Assembly: GCA_900543695.1 (NCBI GenBank)
Contig: UQSG01000008.1
Span: forward strand, 1-64,000
Reading direction: 5' to 3'
Origin: an uncultured Clostridium sp.
GTDB lineage: Bacteria; Bacillota; Clostridia; UBA1212; UBA1255
DNA: 64,000 bases
Shown: positions 41,133-48,173 of the stretch, one piece after another
Numbering within the stretch: the first letter of the stretch is position 1
Layout of the letters: each line of letters begins with the position of its first letter
Notes under the pieces: model-generated
Told to the model about the DNA's origin: nothing
The model's database searches: none
Seen by the model: the letters and a program-made list of their open reading frames with translations, nothing else
Program-made: the position numbers and the translations under genes

Positions 41133-43156
41133 AGCGCGGCTTTTACCCGAAGCTGGCGATGACCGGCATCGCCAGGAATCGGAAGACATATATTCCTTAT
41201 ATTTTAACGTGTACCGGTATGATTATGATGTTTTATATCGTTTCCTTCCTGTCCCGCAGCGATACGGTCGCCGCAATGCTGGGCGGCGATACGATGCAGG
41301 GGATTCTTTCGCTGGGGAGCGGCGTGATTTTCATATTTGCGCTGATCTTTTTATTCTACACAAATTCTTTTCTGATCCGCAGGCGCAAAAAGGAATTCGG
41401 TCTGTATAATATCCTGGGGATGGGCAAACGGAACCTGGCCGGAATTCTGGTCTGGGAAAGCGTGATCATTGCCGCGCTTTCCTATTTGGGAGGCCTGTTC
41501 TGCGGCATTTTGTTTTCAAAGCTTGCAGAGCTTGTTATGACGCGGCTTCTGCACGGCAGCGTATCGTTTGGCTTTTCCGTAGATTGGAGCGCCATTCTGC
41601 GGACGCTGGGGCTGTTTGCGATCATTCACTGTCTGATTCTGCTCAATGCGCTCCGGCAGATTCATGTTTCGAACCCGGTTGAGCTGCTGCGCAGCGAAGC
41701 GGTAGGGGAGAAGCCTCCGAAATCAAACTGGCTTCTGGCTCTCCTGGGCGTGCTGATTCTGGGAGGCGCTTATTATCTTGCACTGACGATCGAAGATCCA
41801 GTCGCCGCGCTGGTCACGTTCTTTCTCGCCGTCGTAATGGTCATCGTAGCGACGTACCTGCTGTTTATCGCCGGCTCCGTCGTGCTTTGCAGGCTGCTGC
41901 AGAAAAGCAAACGGTATTATTATAAGACAAATCATTTTGTGTCGGTCTCCTCCATGGTTTACCGGATGAAACGAAACGGCGCGGGACTGGCGTCTATCTG
42001 TATTCTTTCCACCATGGTGCTGGTAATGATCTCCTCGACCATGTGCCTGTACATCGGCACAGAGGATACGCTGCGCACGCGATATCCCAGAAATATCATC
42101 GTGAAGACGGATTCGCTGGATACGGCTTATATCGACACGGTACACGGAGCCGTCGAAGAGGTCCTGGAAAAGAGCGGTCAGAAAGCGGAAAATCTGCTGC
42201 ATTACCGTTATCTGGACGCGGCGGTCTACTTGGCGGAGAACCGGATCCTGTTTGAAGCGCCGGCCTCGGAGGACGTCCAGTTTTCTCTCTATGAAAATAT
42301 CTGGCAGCTGTTTGTCCTGCCGCTGGAGGATTATAACCGCCTGACGGGGCAAAAGGAAACGCTTCGCGAGGACGAGGTGCTTCTGTATGCTACAAAATCA
42401 ACCTTTACCTGGGATACGCTTACGATTGGTACGCTCCCTCCGAGACAGGCAGAAAAGCTTTCGGAGTTTACAGACATCGGAATGGGCGTCACGCTGTCGG
42501 CGCCGGCGCTGTATCTGATTGTTTCCGACTTTGATGCGCTCGCCGGCATATGGGAAGAGCTTGTGAAGCCGGAAAACGGCTTGGCCGTTCGGCATGACTA
42601 TTACGGATTTGATTTAAACTGCGCTGCGCAGACGCAGATCGAAATCGGAGATACGATTTATGAATCGATTCTGCTCCTGCAGCAGGCGGACGATGCTTTC
42701 CCGCAGGTGTCGGCGGAATGCGCGGAAAAGGACCGGGCAAACCTGTATGCACTGTACGGAAGCCTGCTTTTCCTGGGGGCGCTGCTGGGAGCCGTATTCC
42801 TTTGCGCCGCAGTGCTGATTATGTATTACAAACAGATCACAGAGGGGTATGAGGACCAGTCGCGCTTTGAAATTATGCAGAAGGTCGGAATGAGCAAGCC
42901 GGAAATCAGGAAAAGCATCAATTCTCAGGTGCTTACCGTATTTTTCCTCCCGCTGGCCGCGGCCGGGATTCATCTGGTGTTTGCATTCCCGATGATCTCA
43001 AAGATGCTGACGCTGTTCAGTCTGACGAACACGGCGCTCTTTACGGCGGTCATAATTGGCTGCTATCTTGTCTTCGCGCTGTTTTATATTGGCGTATACT
43101 TTCTGACGTCCAGGGAATATTTCAGCGTCGTCAGCGGTGGAAAAAGGAATTGCTGA
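41129..43156 (+). CDS. BceB-like ABC permease with large extracellular domain
   Basis: The 675-residue protein has the ten-helix FtsX-type layout. The first helices show TGIARNRKTYIPYILTCTGMIM and SFLIRRRKKEFGLYNILGMGKRN. A long extracellular domain lies between helices 7 and 8 (about residues 300-540). The last helices end IGVYFLTSREYF. This type removes peptide antibiotics such as bacitracin or lantibiotics from lipid II-cycle targets and also signals to the BceS-type kinase. The peptide specificity sits in the extracellular domain and cannot be predicted. Genes for regulator, kinase, ATPase and permease are all present in order. Confidence 0.92.
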   Translation: MKRGFYPKLAMTGIARNRKTYIPYILTCTGMIMMFYIVSFLSRSDTVAAMLGGDTMQGILSLGSGVIFIFALIFLFYTNSFLIRRRKKEFGLYNILGMGKRNLAGILVWESVIIAALSYLGGLFCGILFSKLAELVMTRLLHGSVSFGFSVDWSAILRTLGLFAIIHCLILLNALRQIHVSNPVELLRSEAVGEKPPKSNWLLALLGVLILGGAYYLALTIEDPVAALVTFFLAVVMVIVATYLLFIAGSVVLCRLLQKSKRYYYKTNHFVSVSSMVYRMKRNGAGLASICILSTMVLVMISSTMCLYIGTEDTLRTRYPRNIIVKTDSLDTAYIDTVHGAVEEVLEKSGQKAENLLHYRYLDAAVYLAENRILFEAPASEDVQFSLYENIWQLFVLPLEDYNRLTGQKETLREDEVLLYATKSTFTWDTLTIGTLPPRQAEKLSEFTDIGMGVTLSAPALYLIVSDFDALAGIWEELVKPENGLAVRHDYYGFDLNCAAQTQIEIGDTIYESILLLQQADDAFPQVSAECAEKDRANLYALYGSLLFLGALLGAVFLCAAVLIMYYKQITEGYEDQSRFEIMQKVGMSKPEIRKSINSQVLTVFFLPLAAAGIHLVFAFPMISKMLTLFSLTNTALFTAVIIGCYLVFALFYIGVYFLTSREYFSVVSGGKRNC

Positions 43157-43217
43157 CGGGTTCGCCTGCCGTTTCGGATTTTATGGAACACCCCAATGTG
43201 CGGCGCCGGAGAATTTG

Positions 43218-43255
43218 AAAAATTGTATATATTTTTAAATAAAAATACAATTTTT
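43218..43255 (+). terminator. AT-rich hairpin terminator after the bceAB-like operon
   Basis: AAAAATTGTAT (43218-43228) and ATACAATTTTT (43245-43255) form an 11-bp perfect stem that ends in a T-run. Confidence 0.6.
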
Positions 43256-43300
43256 AGAAACAATTGAAAGCTATAATAAAGCCTCGTTGTATCAGACTGC

Positions 43301-43377
43301 GGAGGCGTAGCTCAGTTGGTTAGAGTATCTGCTTGACATGCAGGGGGTCGGTGGTTCGAGCCCACTCGTCTCCACCA
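43301..43377 (+). tRNA. tRNA-Val (anticodon GAC), prophage attachment site
   Basis: The acceptor stem GGAGGCG pairs with CGTCTCC (one G-U pair). The anticodon loop TTGACAT gives GAC, the T-arm GGTTCGAGCC is normal, and the end ACCA is encoded at 43374-43377. An integrase gene ends 18 bp downstream on the other strand, so the 3' part of this gene is the likely attB-derived crossover. The gene stays functional. Confidence 0.97.
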
Positions 43378-43384
43378 AATATTG

Positions 43385-43412
43385 AAAAAACCGCTTATTT
43401 AAGCGGTTTTTT
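43385..43412 (+). terminator. Terminator shared by tRNA-Val and the integrase gene
   Basis: CCGCTT (43391-43396) and AAGCGG (43401-43406), extended by an A-run on the left and a T-run on the right, give a bidirectional terminator. The integrase stop codon (43395-43397) lies inside the hairpin. Confidence 0.8.
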
Positions 43413-44555
43413 TATTTCTGTACACGTTTCATACACGTTTATTCTGTCCAGAACACTTACTGCTCGTTCTTCTTCCCTTGGGTACAAATGTGCATACGTG
43501 TTCCACGTCATTTTTACATCGGAATGCCCCAGTCTTCGCGCGATCTCTTGGATATTGATTCCCTCATTGGCCAGAAGGGAGGCGTGAGAATGACGGAAAT
43601 CATGGATGCGAATGTGCGGAAGGCCTGCTGCCTTTGCAAACAATTTATTTTTATTTTCGATTGCGGTATCACTCAGGCATTTTATCCCGCCGCACACTCG
43701 AAAGCTGTCATTGAAATGATTGTCCCGCATCTGGCGCTTCTTATGCTCAGATAATATATTCAACAGGGGCTTTGGAATCTGTAGATCGCGATAGGATGAT
43801 TTATTTTTTGGCGGCGTTTCGACTATGCTCTGCCCTCTGATTTTCTGCGCTACGCTGCGCCGTACATGCAAGATTTCCCCGTCTATGTCAGACCACTTTA
43901 GCGCATTGATTTCGCCCTTACGCATGCCGGTATAAAATGCGATGTTAAAAAACACGTAAAAGCCCCAGTCAGTTAATGTGACAGCAGAATCACGTGCCAC
44001 AGCGATATATTTAATGAATTGACTCGGGGCATAATATTGAATCTTTTCGTGGGATGGAGTCGTATAAGGATCACGGAAGTTTCCAATATCAGTGATCGGA
44101 TTTTTCGTAATATATTCTACCTTCAAAGCGTAGTTAAGGAGAGTACGAAACTCCTTATATATGTTTTGTTTCATCTTTATGGAAAGCGTTTTTTCAGATA
44201 TTTTGTTTTTCCAGCTTTGCAATGCCTTCTTATCAAGTTTGCTTAGCTTCGTATCTTTTAGATAGGGGAGAACATGATGCGACAAAACGCACTCTGACTT
44301 CCCGAGTGTAGAAGCGCGAACTTCATGGCTCTTGGATTCCAGATATTCGTCGCACAGTTCTTGAATCGTCAGATTAGATGCAGGAGCCGCCGATCTCAAT
44401 TCCCGTTGCAGCTCAGATTCCAGAAGCCTTGCGGCCGCCGCCCCGTATGCTACGCGATCTATCTGCTTTGCATTGCCGGCATGGTCAGTATAATTGATCC
44501 GGACACGATACTTTTGTAGGCCGTCTTTTTTGCCTTCCATCTTGTAGATTGGCAT
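43395..44555 (-). CDS. Phage tyrosine recombinase (integrase)
   Basis: I take the ATG at 44555, nine bases after AGGAG; the ATG at 44564 abuts it. The 386-residue protein has an N-terminal arm-binding part and a SAM-like core-binding domain (SNLTIQELCDEYLESKSHEV, HHVLPYLKDTKLSKL). The catalytic domain has Arg in YTGMRKGEINALKWSD, H-x-x-R in IRIHDFRHSHASLL, and GHSDVKMTWNTYAHLYP, with the tyrosine nucleophile in NTYAH. It should catalyse site-specific integration at the adjacent tRNA-Val. All catalytic residues are present. Confidence 0.95.
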   Translation of the reverse strand: MPIYKMEGKKDGLQKYRVRINYTDHAGNAKQIDRVAYGAAAARLLESELQRELRSAAPASNLTIQELCDEYLESKSHEVRASTLGKSECVLSHHVLPYLKDTKLSKLDKKALQSWKNKISEKTLSIKMKQNIYKEFRTLLNYALKVEYITKNPITDIGNFRDPYTTPSHEKIQYYAPSQFIKYIAVARDSAVTLTDWGFYVFFNIAFYTGMRKGEINALKWSDIDGEILHVRRSVAQKIRGQSIVETPPKNKSSYRDLQIPKPLLNILSEHKKRQMRDNHFNDSFRVCGGIKCLSDTAIENKNKLFAKAAGLPHIRIHDFRHSHASLLANEGINIQEIARRLGHSDVKMTWNTYAHLYPREEERAVSVLDRINVYETCTEIKKPLK

Positions 44556-44606
44556 GTTGGTCATCTCCTATTGCAATGATTGGCCGCACCGTGTTACAAT
44601 AGGAGC

Positions 44607-44676
44607 AACACAATGAGCTTGGTTGGGGTTTATTTGTGTTTCATGCCGTCCGGTGTTGGCGCACTGGACGGTTTTT
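44607..44676 (+). ncRNA. Candidate small RNA between integrase and repressor genes
   Basis: A plus-strand promoter-like pair TTGCAA (44571-44576), 18-bp spacer, TACAAT (44595-44600) is followed about 70 bases later by a strong terminator. CCGTCCGGTG (44646-44655) pairs with CACTGGACGG (44662-44671), then TTTTTCT. An alternative is a short peptide starting at ATG 44613 after AGGAG, but that frame reads through the terminator, so a non-coding RNA fits better. It ends just before the repressor gene, which is on the other strand. Confidence 0.45.
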
Positions 44677-45423
44677 CTATTCAAATACAGTCTGACTCAG
44701 CACGACCTTTCCGATAACGTGTATTTCAATGCTTTGGGTGTTATAGATCTGCACCTGATGATCTGGATTGAACGAGCACGGAGATAGCGTTACGATGTCT
44801 CCGTCTCGATAGAATTTTTTGACTGTAGCATCATCGCCGTTGACTGCGACGACCGCAATTTCCCCGTTCTCCACGATCTCCTGCTCACGAACGATAATTA
44901 TATCCCCGTCAAATATTCGGGCAGCAGTCATGCTGTCACCTTTGACGCGCAGACCGAAATATTTTCCTCCTTGCGGCAGCTGCGCATACGTATAACCATC
45001 GATATTTTGCTCGGCATACATAGGCAGTCCGGCAGCAACACGCCCCAGTATGGGAATCAGATGTGTGGGGGTATATTTTTCGATCCCGTTTTTTTTCAGA
45101 ATTTCATCGATGTCGCTCTGCGCTTTTTCTGTCAATTTTCCCGCATCATATATCTTCCCCTTATCGTACACAATAATATCGGCATTGTCTTTTGGGGAGG
45201 CGGGAGGAAATCCGTTGACATTATCAGTCCATCCCATGAGATAGGCCGGGGAAGTATCAAGAACAATAGACAGTGGCTCTAACACAGATGTCGGAAAATT
45301 TTCTATTTCATTACTTTCATATCGATATATAGTCGCTCTATTTTTACCCAACGCAGCAGCCACTTCATCAACTGATAGGCCGAGTTCTAGCCTTCTCGCT
45401 TTTATACGATCTCCTACCTTCAT
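44677..45423 (-). CDS. Phage CI-like repressor with LexA/S24 self-cleavage domain
   Basis: The start is the ATG at 45423, seven bases after GGAGG (a longer frame starts at 45531). The 248-residue protein has an N-terminal XRE helix-turn-helix (VDEVAAALGKNRATIYRYES). The C-terminal peptidase S24 domain has Ser164 in VKGDSMTAARIFDGDIIIV, Lys202 in DDATVKKFY and a cleavage site Ala131-Gly132 in GRVAAGLP. DNA damage and RecA should trigger autocleavage and prophage induction. It keeps the lytic promoter shut through the operators at 45461-45576. Confidence 0.93.
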   Translation of the reverse strand: MKVGDRIKARRLELGLSVDEVAAALGKNRATIYRYESNEIENFPTSVLEPLSIVLDTSPAYLMGWTDNVNGFPPASPKDNADIIVYDKGKIYDAGKLTEKAQSDIDEILKKNGIEKYTPTHLIPILGRVAAGLPMYAEQNIDGYTYAQLPQGGKYFGLRVKGDSMTAARIFDGDIIIVREQEIVENGEIAVVAVNGDDATVKKFYRDGDIVTLSPCSFNPDHQVQIYNTQSIEIHVIGKVVLSQTVFE

Positions 45424-45460
45424 CTGCATACCTCCTTGCATATTTATAATAGCATGGAGA

Positions 45461-45576
45461 TCGCATATATGCAACATGTATTTTTTTTGAAAAAATATTT
45501 TTTGCATTTTATGCGAAAATGGCGTTGACATGATACTATCAATGTGCTATATTATGTTTGTCGCATAAAATGCGAA
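45461..45576 (+). promoter_or_regulatory. Immunity-region operators between the repressor and Cro-like genes
   Basis: Three related dyads are visible: TCGCATATATGCAA (45461-45474), TTGCATTTTATGCGAA (45502-45517) and TCGCATAAAATGCGAA (45561-45576). The shared half-site is CGCAT/ATGCG. They flank both sides of the rightward promoter, like the operator sets of lambdoid immunity regions. Confidence 0.8.
45525..45553 (+). promoter_or_regulatory. Rightward early promoter
   Basis: TTGACA (45525-45530), 17-bp spacer and TATATT (45548-45553), close to consensus. The second operator ends 7 bp before the -35 and the third begins right after the start site, so the repressor would block it. Confidence 0.85.
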
Positions 45577-45602
45577 TGACATATAGGCGCGGAGGTGATA
45601 GA

Positions 45603-45836
45603 ATGGTAAATGTAAATAAACTTAAAGGCAAAATTGTGGAGAACGGGTTAAACGTAGAAACTCTATCTCGGCGTGTAAAGATAGATAAGAGCACGTTTTA
45701 TCGGCGTTTAGCACAAAACGGTAAGGAATTTACAATAGCTGAAGCTGACGCGATAGTTAATGAGTTAAATTTATCTAGCGAAGATGCATTTTCGATTTTT
45801 TTTAGCCAATTTGTCGCACGTAATGCGACAATGTAA
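45603..45836 (+). CDS. Cro-like phage regulator (DUF739 type)
   Basis: The 77-residue protein has the helix-turn-helix GLNVETLSRRVKIDKSTFYRRL, typical of the DUF739 group found next to phage repressors. GGAGGTGA at 45591-45598 sets the start. It is the first gene of the lytic transcript. A fourth dyad lies inside its 3' end. Confidence 0.8.
   Translation: MVNVNKLKGKIVENGLNVETLSRRVKIDKSTFYRRLAQNGKEFTIAEADAIVNELNLSSEDAFSIFFSQFVARNATM
45812..45830 (+). promoter_or_regulatory. Fourth operator-like dyad at the end of the Cro-like gene
   Basis: TGTCGCACGTAATGCGACA is a 7-5-7 inverted repeat with the same TCGCA/TGCGA arms as the immunity operators, but it lies within coding DNA. It could be a roadblock or a looping site. 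Confidence 0.6.
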
Positions 45837-45871
45837 TAGGTGACAAAAGATCAGAAAGAGGGTGGAAGAGA

Positions 45872-46009
45872 ATGGCAGCAGAAGATTGGGAACAGCAGTC
45901 GGAAAAGAGAAAGCGAAGAGCAGAACTCGTTACGCTGATTGTATCGATTACTGCAATTATCCTGTCAGTATCTGTAATAATAATGAATCTATTACTAATA
46001 ATAACATAA
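45872..46009 (+). CDS. Small phage membrane protein
   Basis: The 45-residue protein has a charged start (MAAEDWEQQSEKRKRRAEL) and one transmembrane helix (LVTLIVSITAIILSVSVIIM) to the end. It may be a small inhibitor or anchor; no family is recognised. The upstream GGTGG-AAGAG is a weak ribosome site. Confidence 0.5.
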   Translation: MAAEDWEQQSEKRKRRAELVTLIVSITAIILSVSVIIMNLLLIIT

Positions 46010-46047
46010 ACCAATAAAAAAACATAGACGAATGGAGGTGAAAACCG

Positions 46048-46236
46048 ATGACAAAGGAACAACTGAAAAAAATAATGGATGCGATGCAGGGCATTACATA
46101 CCTTGACTGGGAAAAGTTGAGCTTGTGTATTAGCTCTATATTTAATGCAGAAATCAGCAAGCAAGCGAACGGAACGCGGCTTACTGATTCTGAGAGAGTA
46201 ATCGAAGAATACAAGCACTATTCATCGACTATTTGA
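46048..46236 (+). CDS. Small early phage protein
   Basis: The 62-residue protein begins MTKEQLKKIMDAMQGITYLD and ends in ESERVIEEYKHYSSTI-like charged helix (DSERVIEEYKHYSS). GGAGGTG precedes the ATG. Its 3' end overlaps the convergent gene at 46218. Function unknown. Confidence 0.6.
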   Translation: MTKEQLKKIMDAMQGITYLDWEKLSLCISSIFNAEISKQANGTRLTDSERVIEEYKHYSSTI

Positions 46237-46457
46237 ATGAATATAGGGTTAATACGGTAATCTTTCCCACGATAAAAAATTTGAACATAGTCTAACTGAT
46301 AATATGTATCAGATTTAGAACGATTTAGCGGGGCAAAGATTTCGGCGTTTTCTTCATACCATTGGCTGGGATTTGTCCGATGTGTACCCATTTTGCAGTC
46401 TGTATCATCGTTTAAACATTCCCATTTGCCTACAAGGCATGCGTAGACTTTTGACAT
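46218..46457 (-). CDS. Small hypothetical phage protein on the opposite strand
   Basis: I take the ATG at 46457 after AGGAGG (46465-46470), giving 79 residues starting MSKVYACLVGKWECLNDDTD. A cysteine pair (CLVGKWEC) and a later CKMGTH suggest metal binding. It is transcribed against the early operon and overlaps the end of the gene at 46048 by 19 bp. It could be a lysogenically expressed gene (moron). Function unknown. Confidence 0.6.
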   Translation of the reverse strand: MSKVYACLVGKWECLNDDTDCKMGTHRTNPSQWYEENAEIFAPLNRSKSDTYYQLDYVQIFYRGKDYRINPIFIQIVDE

Positions 46458-46574
46458 GCTTCTACCTCCTCTCAGTTGTATTTCAGCGGATCTGATACAA
46501 GCATTATATGAGAAACGGGGTAGAAAAACAAGGAAAATCGGAGAGAAATAAAATATTTGGAGGAGGCAATGACA

Positions 46575-46871
46575 ATGGAAACAGCCAACAAACGAATCCC
46601 ACAGATCCCTGATATTAGGAAGGCAGTTCTCATTTATTATGCGAAAAACGAATTGAGGACGAAAGATATCAAAGAACTGTTCGCGTGCTGTGGTACGGTT
46701 GCAACGAGGCTCAAAGGGATCGCACTGGAGTACATAATCGAAAATGACGTTGTACGGTGGAACGATGATCAGGTCAACACAAAAGCGGCGTATGAGTCCT
46801 GGGGACTGGACATCAAGGATCTGGAAAGACGCCAGAAGAAGCTCGAAGAACTGGGGGTGGGAACGTGCTGA
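46575..46871 (+). CDS. Early phage protein, possible DNA-binding
   Basis: Starting at the ATG 46575 the protein has 98 residues. RIPQIPDIRKAVLIYYAKNE, then RTKDIKELFACCGTVATRLKG suggests a winged or helix-turn-helix fold (D-I-x-x-L-F-x-C-C-G-T-V-A-x-R-L). GGAGGAGG at 46559-46566 precedes it. It is translationally coupled to the next gene. No family assigned. Confidence 0.6.
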   Translation: METANKRIPQIPDIRKAVLIYYAKNELRTKDIKELFACCGTVATRLKGIALEYIIENDVVRWNDDQVNTKAAYESWGLDIKDLERRQKKLEELGVGTC

Positions 46872-47170
46872 TCGATCAATATCCGTACAGCATAATCTAT
46901 CGGTTGATCCCTCACGGGCGCAGTAATGCAGTGCCGGCAGCACAGATTGTCGGCCTCACGAAGCTGGACGAACGCTCCATACGGATCTACGTGGAGGCTA
47001 TGCGAAGGGAAGGACATATCATTGCGTCGAGCAGCAAGGGGTATTACTTCCCGGCGTCAATAGAAGAACTGAAAGAATACGTCCAGCGGACGGAGAAAAC
47101 AGCGAAAAGTGCGCTGTATACGCTGAGACACGCACGGAAAGCACTAAAGGTACAGGAGGCGGAGATGTGA
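46865..47170 (+). CDS. Early phage winged-helix-like protein
   Basis: The GTG start at 46865 overlaps the previous stop; 101 residues. The stretch VPAAQIVGLTKLDERSIRIYVEAMRREGHIIASSSKGYYFP is a typical winged helix (A-x-x-I-V-x-x-T-x-x-x-x-R-x-I-R-x-x-V-x-x-x-R-x-x-G). The C-terminus is helical and basic. Probably a replication or control protein of the phage. Confidence 0.65.
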   Translation: MLIDQYPYSIIYRLIPHGRSNAVPAAQIVGLTKLDERSIRIYVEAMRREGHIIASSSKGYYFPASIEELKEYVQRTEKTAKSALYTLRHARKALKVQEAEM

Positions 47171-47358
47171 GAAGCAACCTAAAGCAAGCGCGGCTGAGCG
47201 CCGGGCTAACGCAGCAACAACTGGCGGATAAGCTACATATTAGCCTTAGATACTATAAATCGATTGAAGCGGGAGAAAGAACCGGGGACTTTCAACTATG
47301 GGACATGTTAGAGGACATCACTGGTATTCATCAAAGGGTTCTCCGTTCGACCGAGTAA
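47167..47358 (+). CDS. XRE-type helix-turn-helix protein (first)
   Basis: The GTG at 47167 overlaps the previous stop. The 63-residue protein is a single XRE domain: LKQARLSAGLTQQQLADKLHISLRYYKSIEAG. Its 3' end overlaps by 51 bp the convergent XRE gene at 47308-47550, an arrangement that could cause antisense interference. Confidence 0.8.
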   Translation: MRSNLKQARLSAGLTQQQLADKLHISLRYYKSIEAGERTGDFQLWDMLEDITGIHQRVLRSTE

Positions 47359-47550
47359 ATAGTCAGTGGATACTTCTAAAATATCCGCGATTTGAACGAG
47401 GATGTCCAACGATGGGGAACGATCACCGCTTTCGTAATTACGATAAGATCGGAGGCCAATGCAAAGCAGATCAGCCATTTCTTGTGCAGTGTAGCACCTA
47501 GTTTTCCGCCACTGATTCAATCTTCGAGGTAAAGTATTTTGATATGCCAT
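47308..47550 (-). CDS. XRE-type repressor (second), convergent to the first
   Basis: The 80-residue protein has a complete XRE domain: RKTRCYTAQEMADLLCIGLRSYRNYESGDRSPSLDILVQIADILEVSTDYLLG. GGAGG precedes its start. It reads divergently from the strong promoter at 47571-47599, whose spacer holds a perfect dyad, so it is probably the regulator of that promoter. Confidence 0.8.
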   Translation of the reverse strand: MAYQNTLPRRLNQWRKTRCYTAQEMADLLCIGLRSYRNYESGDRSPSLDILVQIADILEVSTDYLLGRTENPLMNTSDVL

Positions 47551-47570
47551 AAAAAGCCTCCAAAAAAGTA

Positions 47571-47630
47571 TTGACAGTGTACAAAACGTACACTATAATA
47601 CAAGAAAAATACAGTGCTCATTTTGAGCAC
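47571..47630 (+). promoter_or_regulatory. Consensus early promoter with a dyad filling its spacer
   Basis: TTGACA (47571-47576) and TATAAT (47594-47599), both perfect, are 17 bp apart. The spacer is itself the dyad GTGTAC-AAAAC-GTACAC. A second dyad GTGCTCA-TTT-TGAGCAC (47614-47630) lies in the early leader. The gene at 47652 follows. Confidence 0.85.
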
Positions 47631-47651
47631 CAAATAAGGAGGGCAAAGAAA

Positions 47652-47954
47652 ATGTTGGCGAACGAAGTAAAAAGCTTGGAGAAGGAAAACGAGGCGTTGA
47701 GGTATGAGAACGCGCTGCTGAAAAAGAGACTTGAGAGCGATCCGGAACGGAGACCAATGTTGTGCAAAGACTGCAAATTCTTCGTGCGGCATTATGTCAA
47801 ATCCGGAGGGAGCTTTTCCCCGATCGGAATCGGGCATTGCACAGCAGGGCGGGGAACCAAGAACAGAGAAGCATACGGCAAAACATGCGACTATTTCGAA
47901 TTTGGGGATTATGAGCTTCGAACAATGGAAAGGGAGGCGAAAAATGGGACGTGA
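47652..47954 (+). CDS. Phage protein with coiled-coil start and cysteine cluster
   Basis: With AGGAGG at 47637-47642 the start is the ATG at 47652, 100 residues. The front is a coiled coil (VKSLEKENEALRYENALLKKRLES). A zinc-binding-like region with CKDCKFFVRHY, GHCTAGRGT and KTCDYFEFGD (four Cys and a His) follows. It is under the strong promoter just upstream. No named family; small zinc-binding phage proteins with CKDC...GxC occur in Clostridial phages. Confidence 0.6.
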   Translation: MLANEVKSLEKENEALRYENALLKKRLESDPERRPMLCKDCKFFVRHYVKSGGSFSPIGIGHCTAGRGTKNREAYGKTCDYFEFGDYELRTMEREAKNGT

Positions 47955-48135
47955 ATGGTTAAAAAACATACGAATAGAAAAACAGGTAAGTCAAACGAAG
48001 ATTTCTGGCTCAATCGGGATATCGCAGCAATCATACTGCAATATAGAGCTTGGAAAAAGGAACCCATCTGTTAAAACGGCACAAGCGATAGCGGAATTGC
48101 TCGGATTTGACTGGACATTGTTCTTTCAAAAATGA
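47944..48135 (+). CDS. XRE-type helix-turn-helix protein (third)
   Basis: The 63-residue XRE domain (IRIEKQVSQTKISGSIGISQQSYCNIELGKRNPSVKTAQAIAEL) starts at ATG 47944 after GGAGGCG and overlaps the preceding gene by 11 bp. The third small XRE protein in 1 kb; with the others it probably forms a second switch. Confidence 0.75.
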   Translation: MGREWLKNIRIEKQVSQTKISGSIGISQQSYCNIELGKRNPSVKTAQAIAELLGFDWTLFFQK

Positions 48136-48169
48136 AAGAGCGAAATGCTCTTTACATCTCGCTCTTTCA
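48133..48169 (+). terminator. Hairpin terminator between convergent genes
   Basis: TGAAAGAGCGA (48133-48143) and TCGCTCTTTCA (48159-48169) form an 11-bp stem. The T-runs are weak, so termination may be partial. Confidence 0.55.
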
Positions 48170-48173
48170 TGAG

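Noticed and set aside
44613..44717. Short peptide gene starting at ATG 44613 with AGGAG
   Set aside because: The frame runs through a strong terminator and into the repressor gene on the other strand; a non-coding RNA or leader is the better reading.
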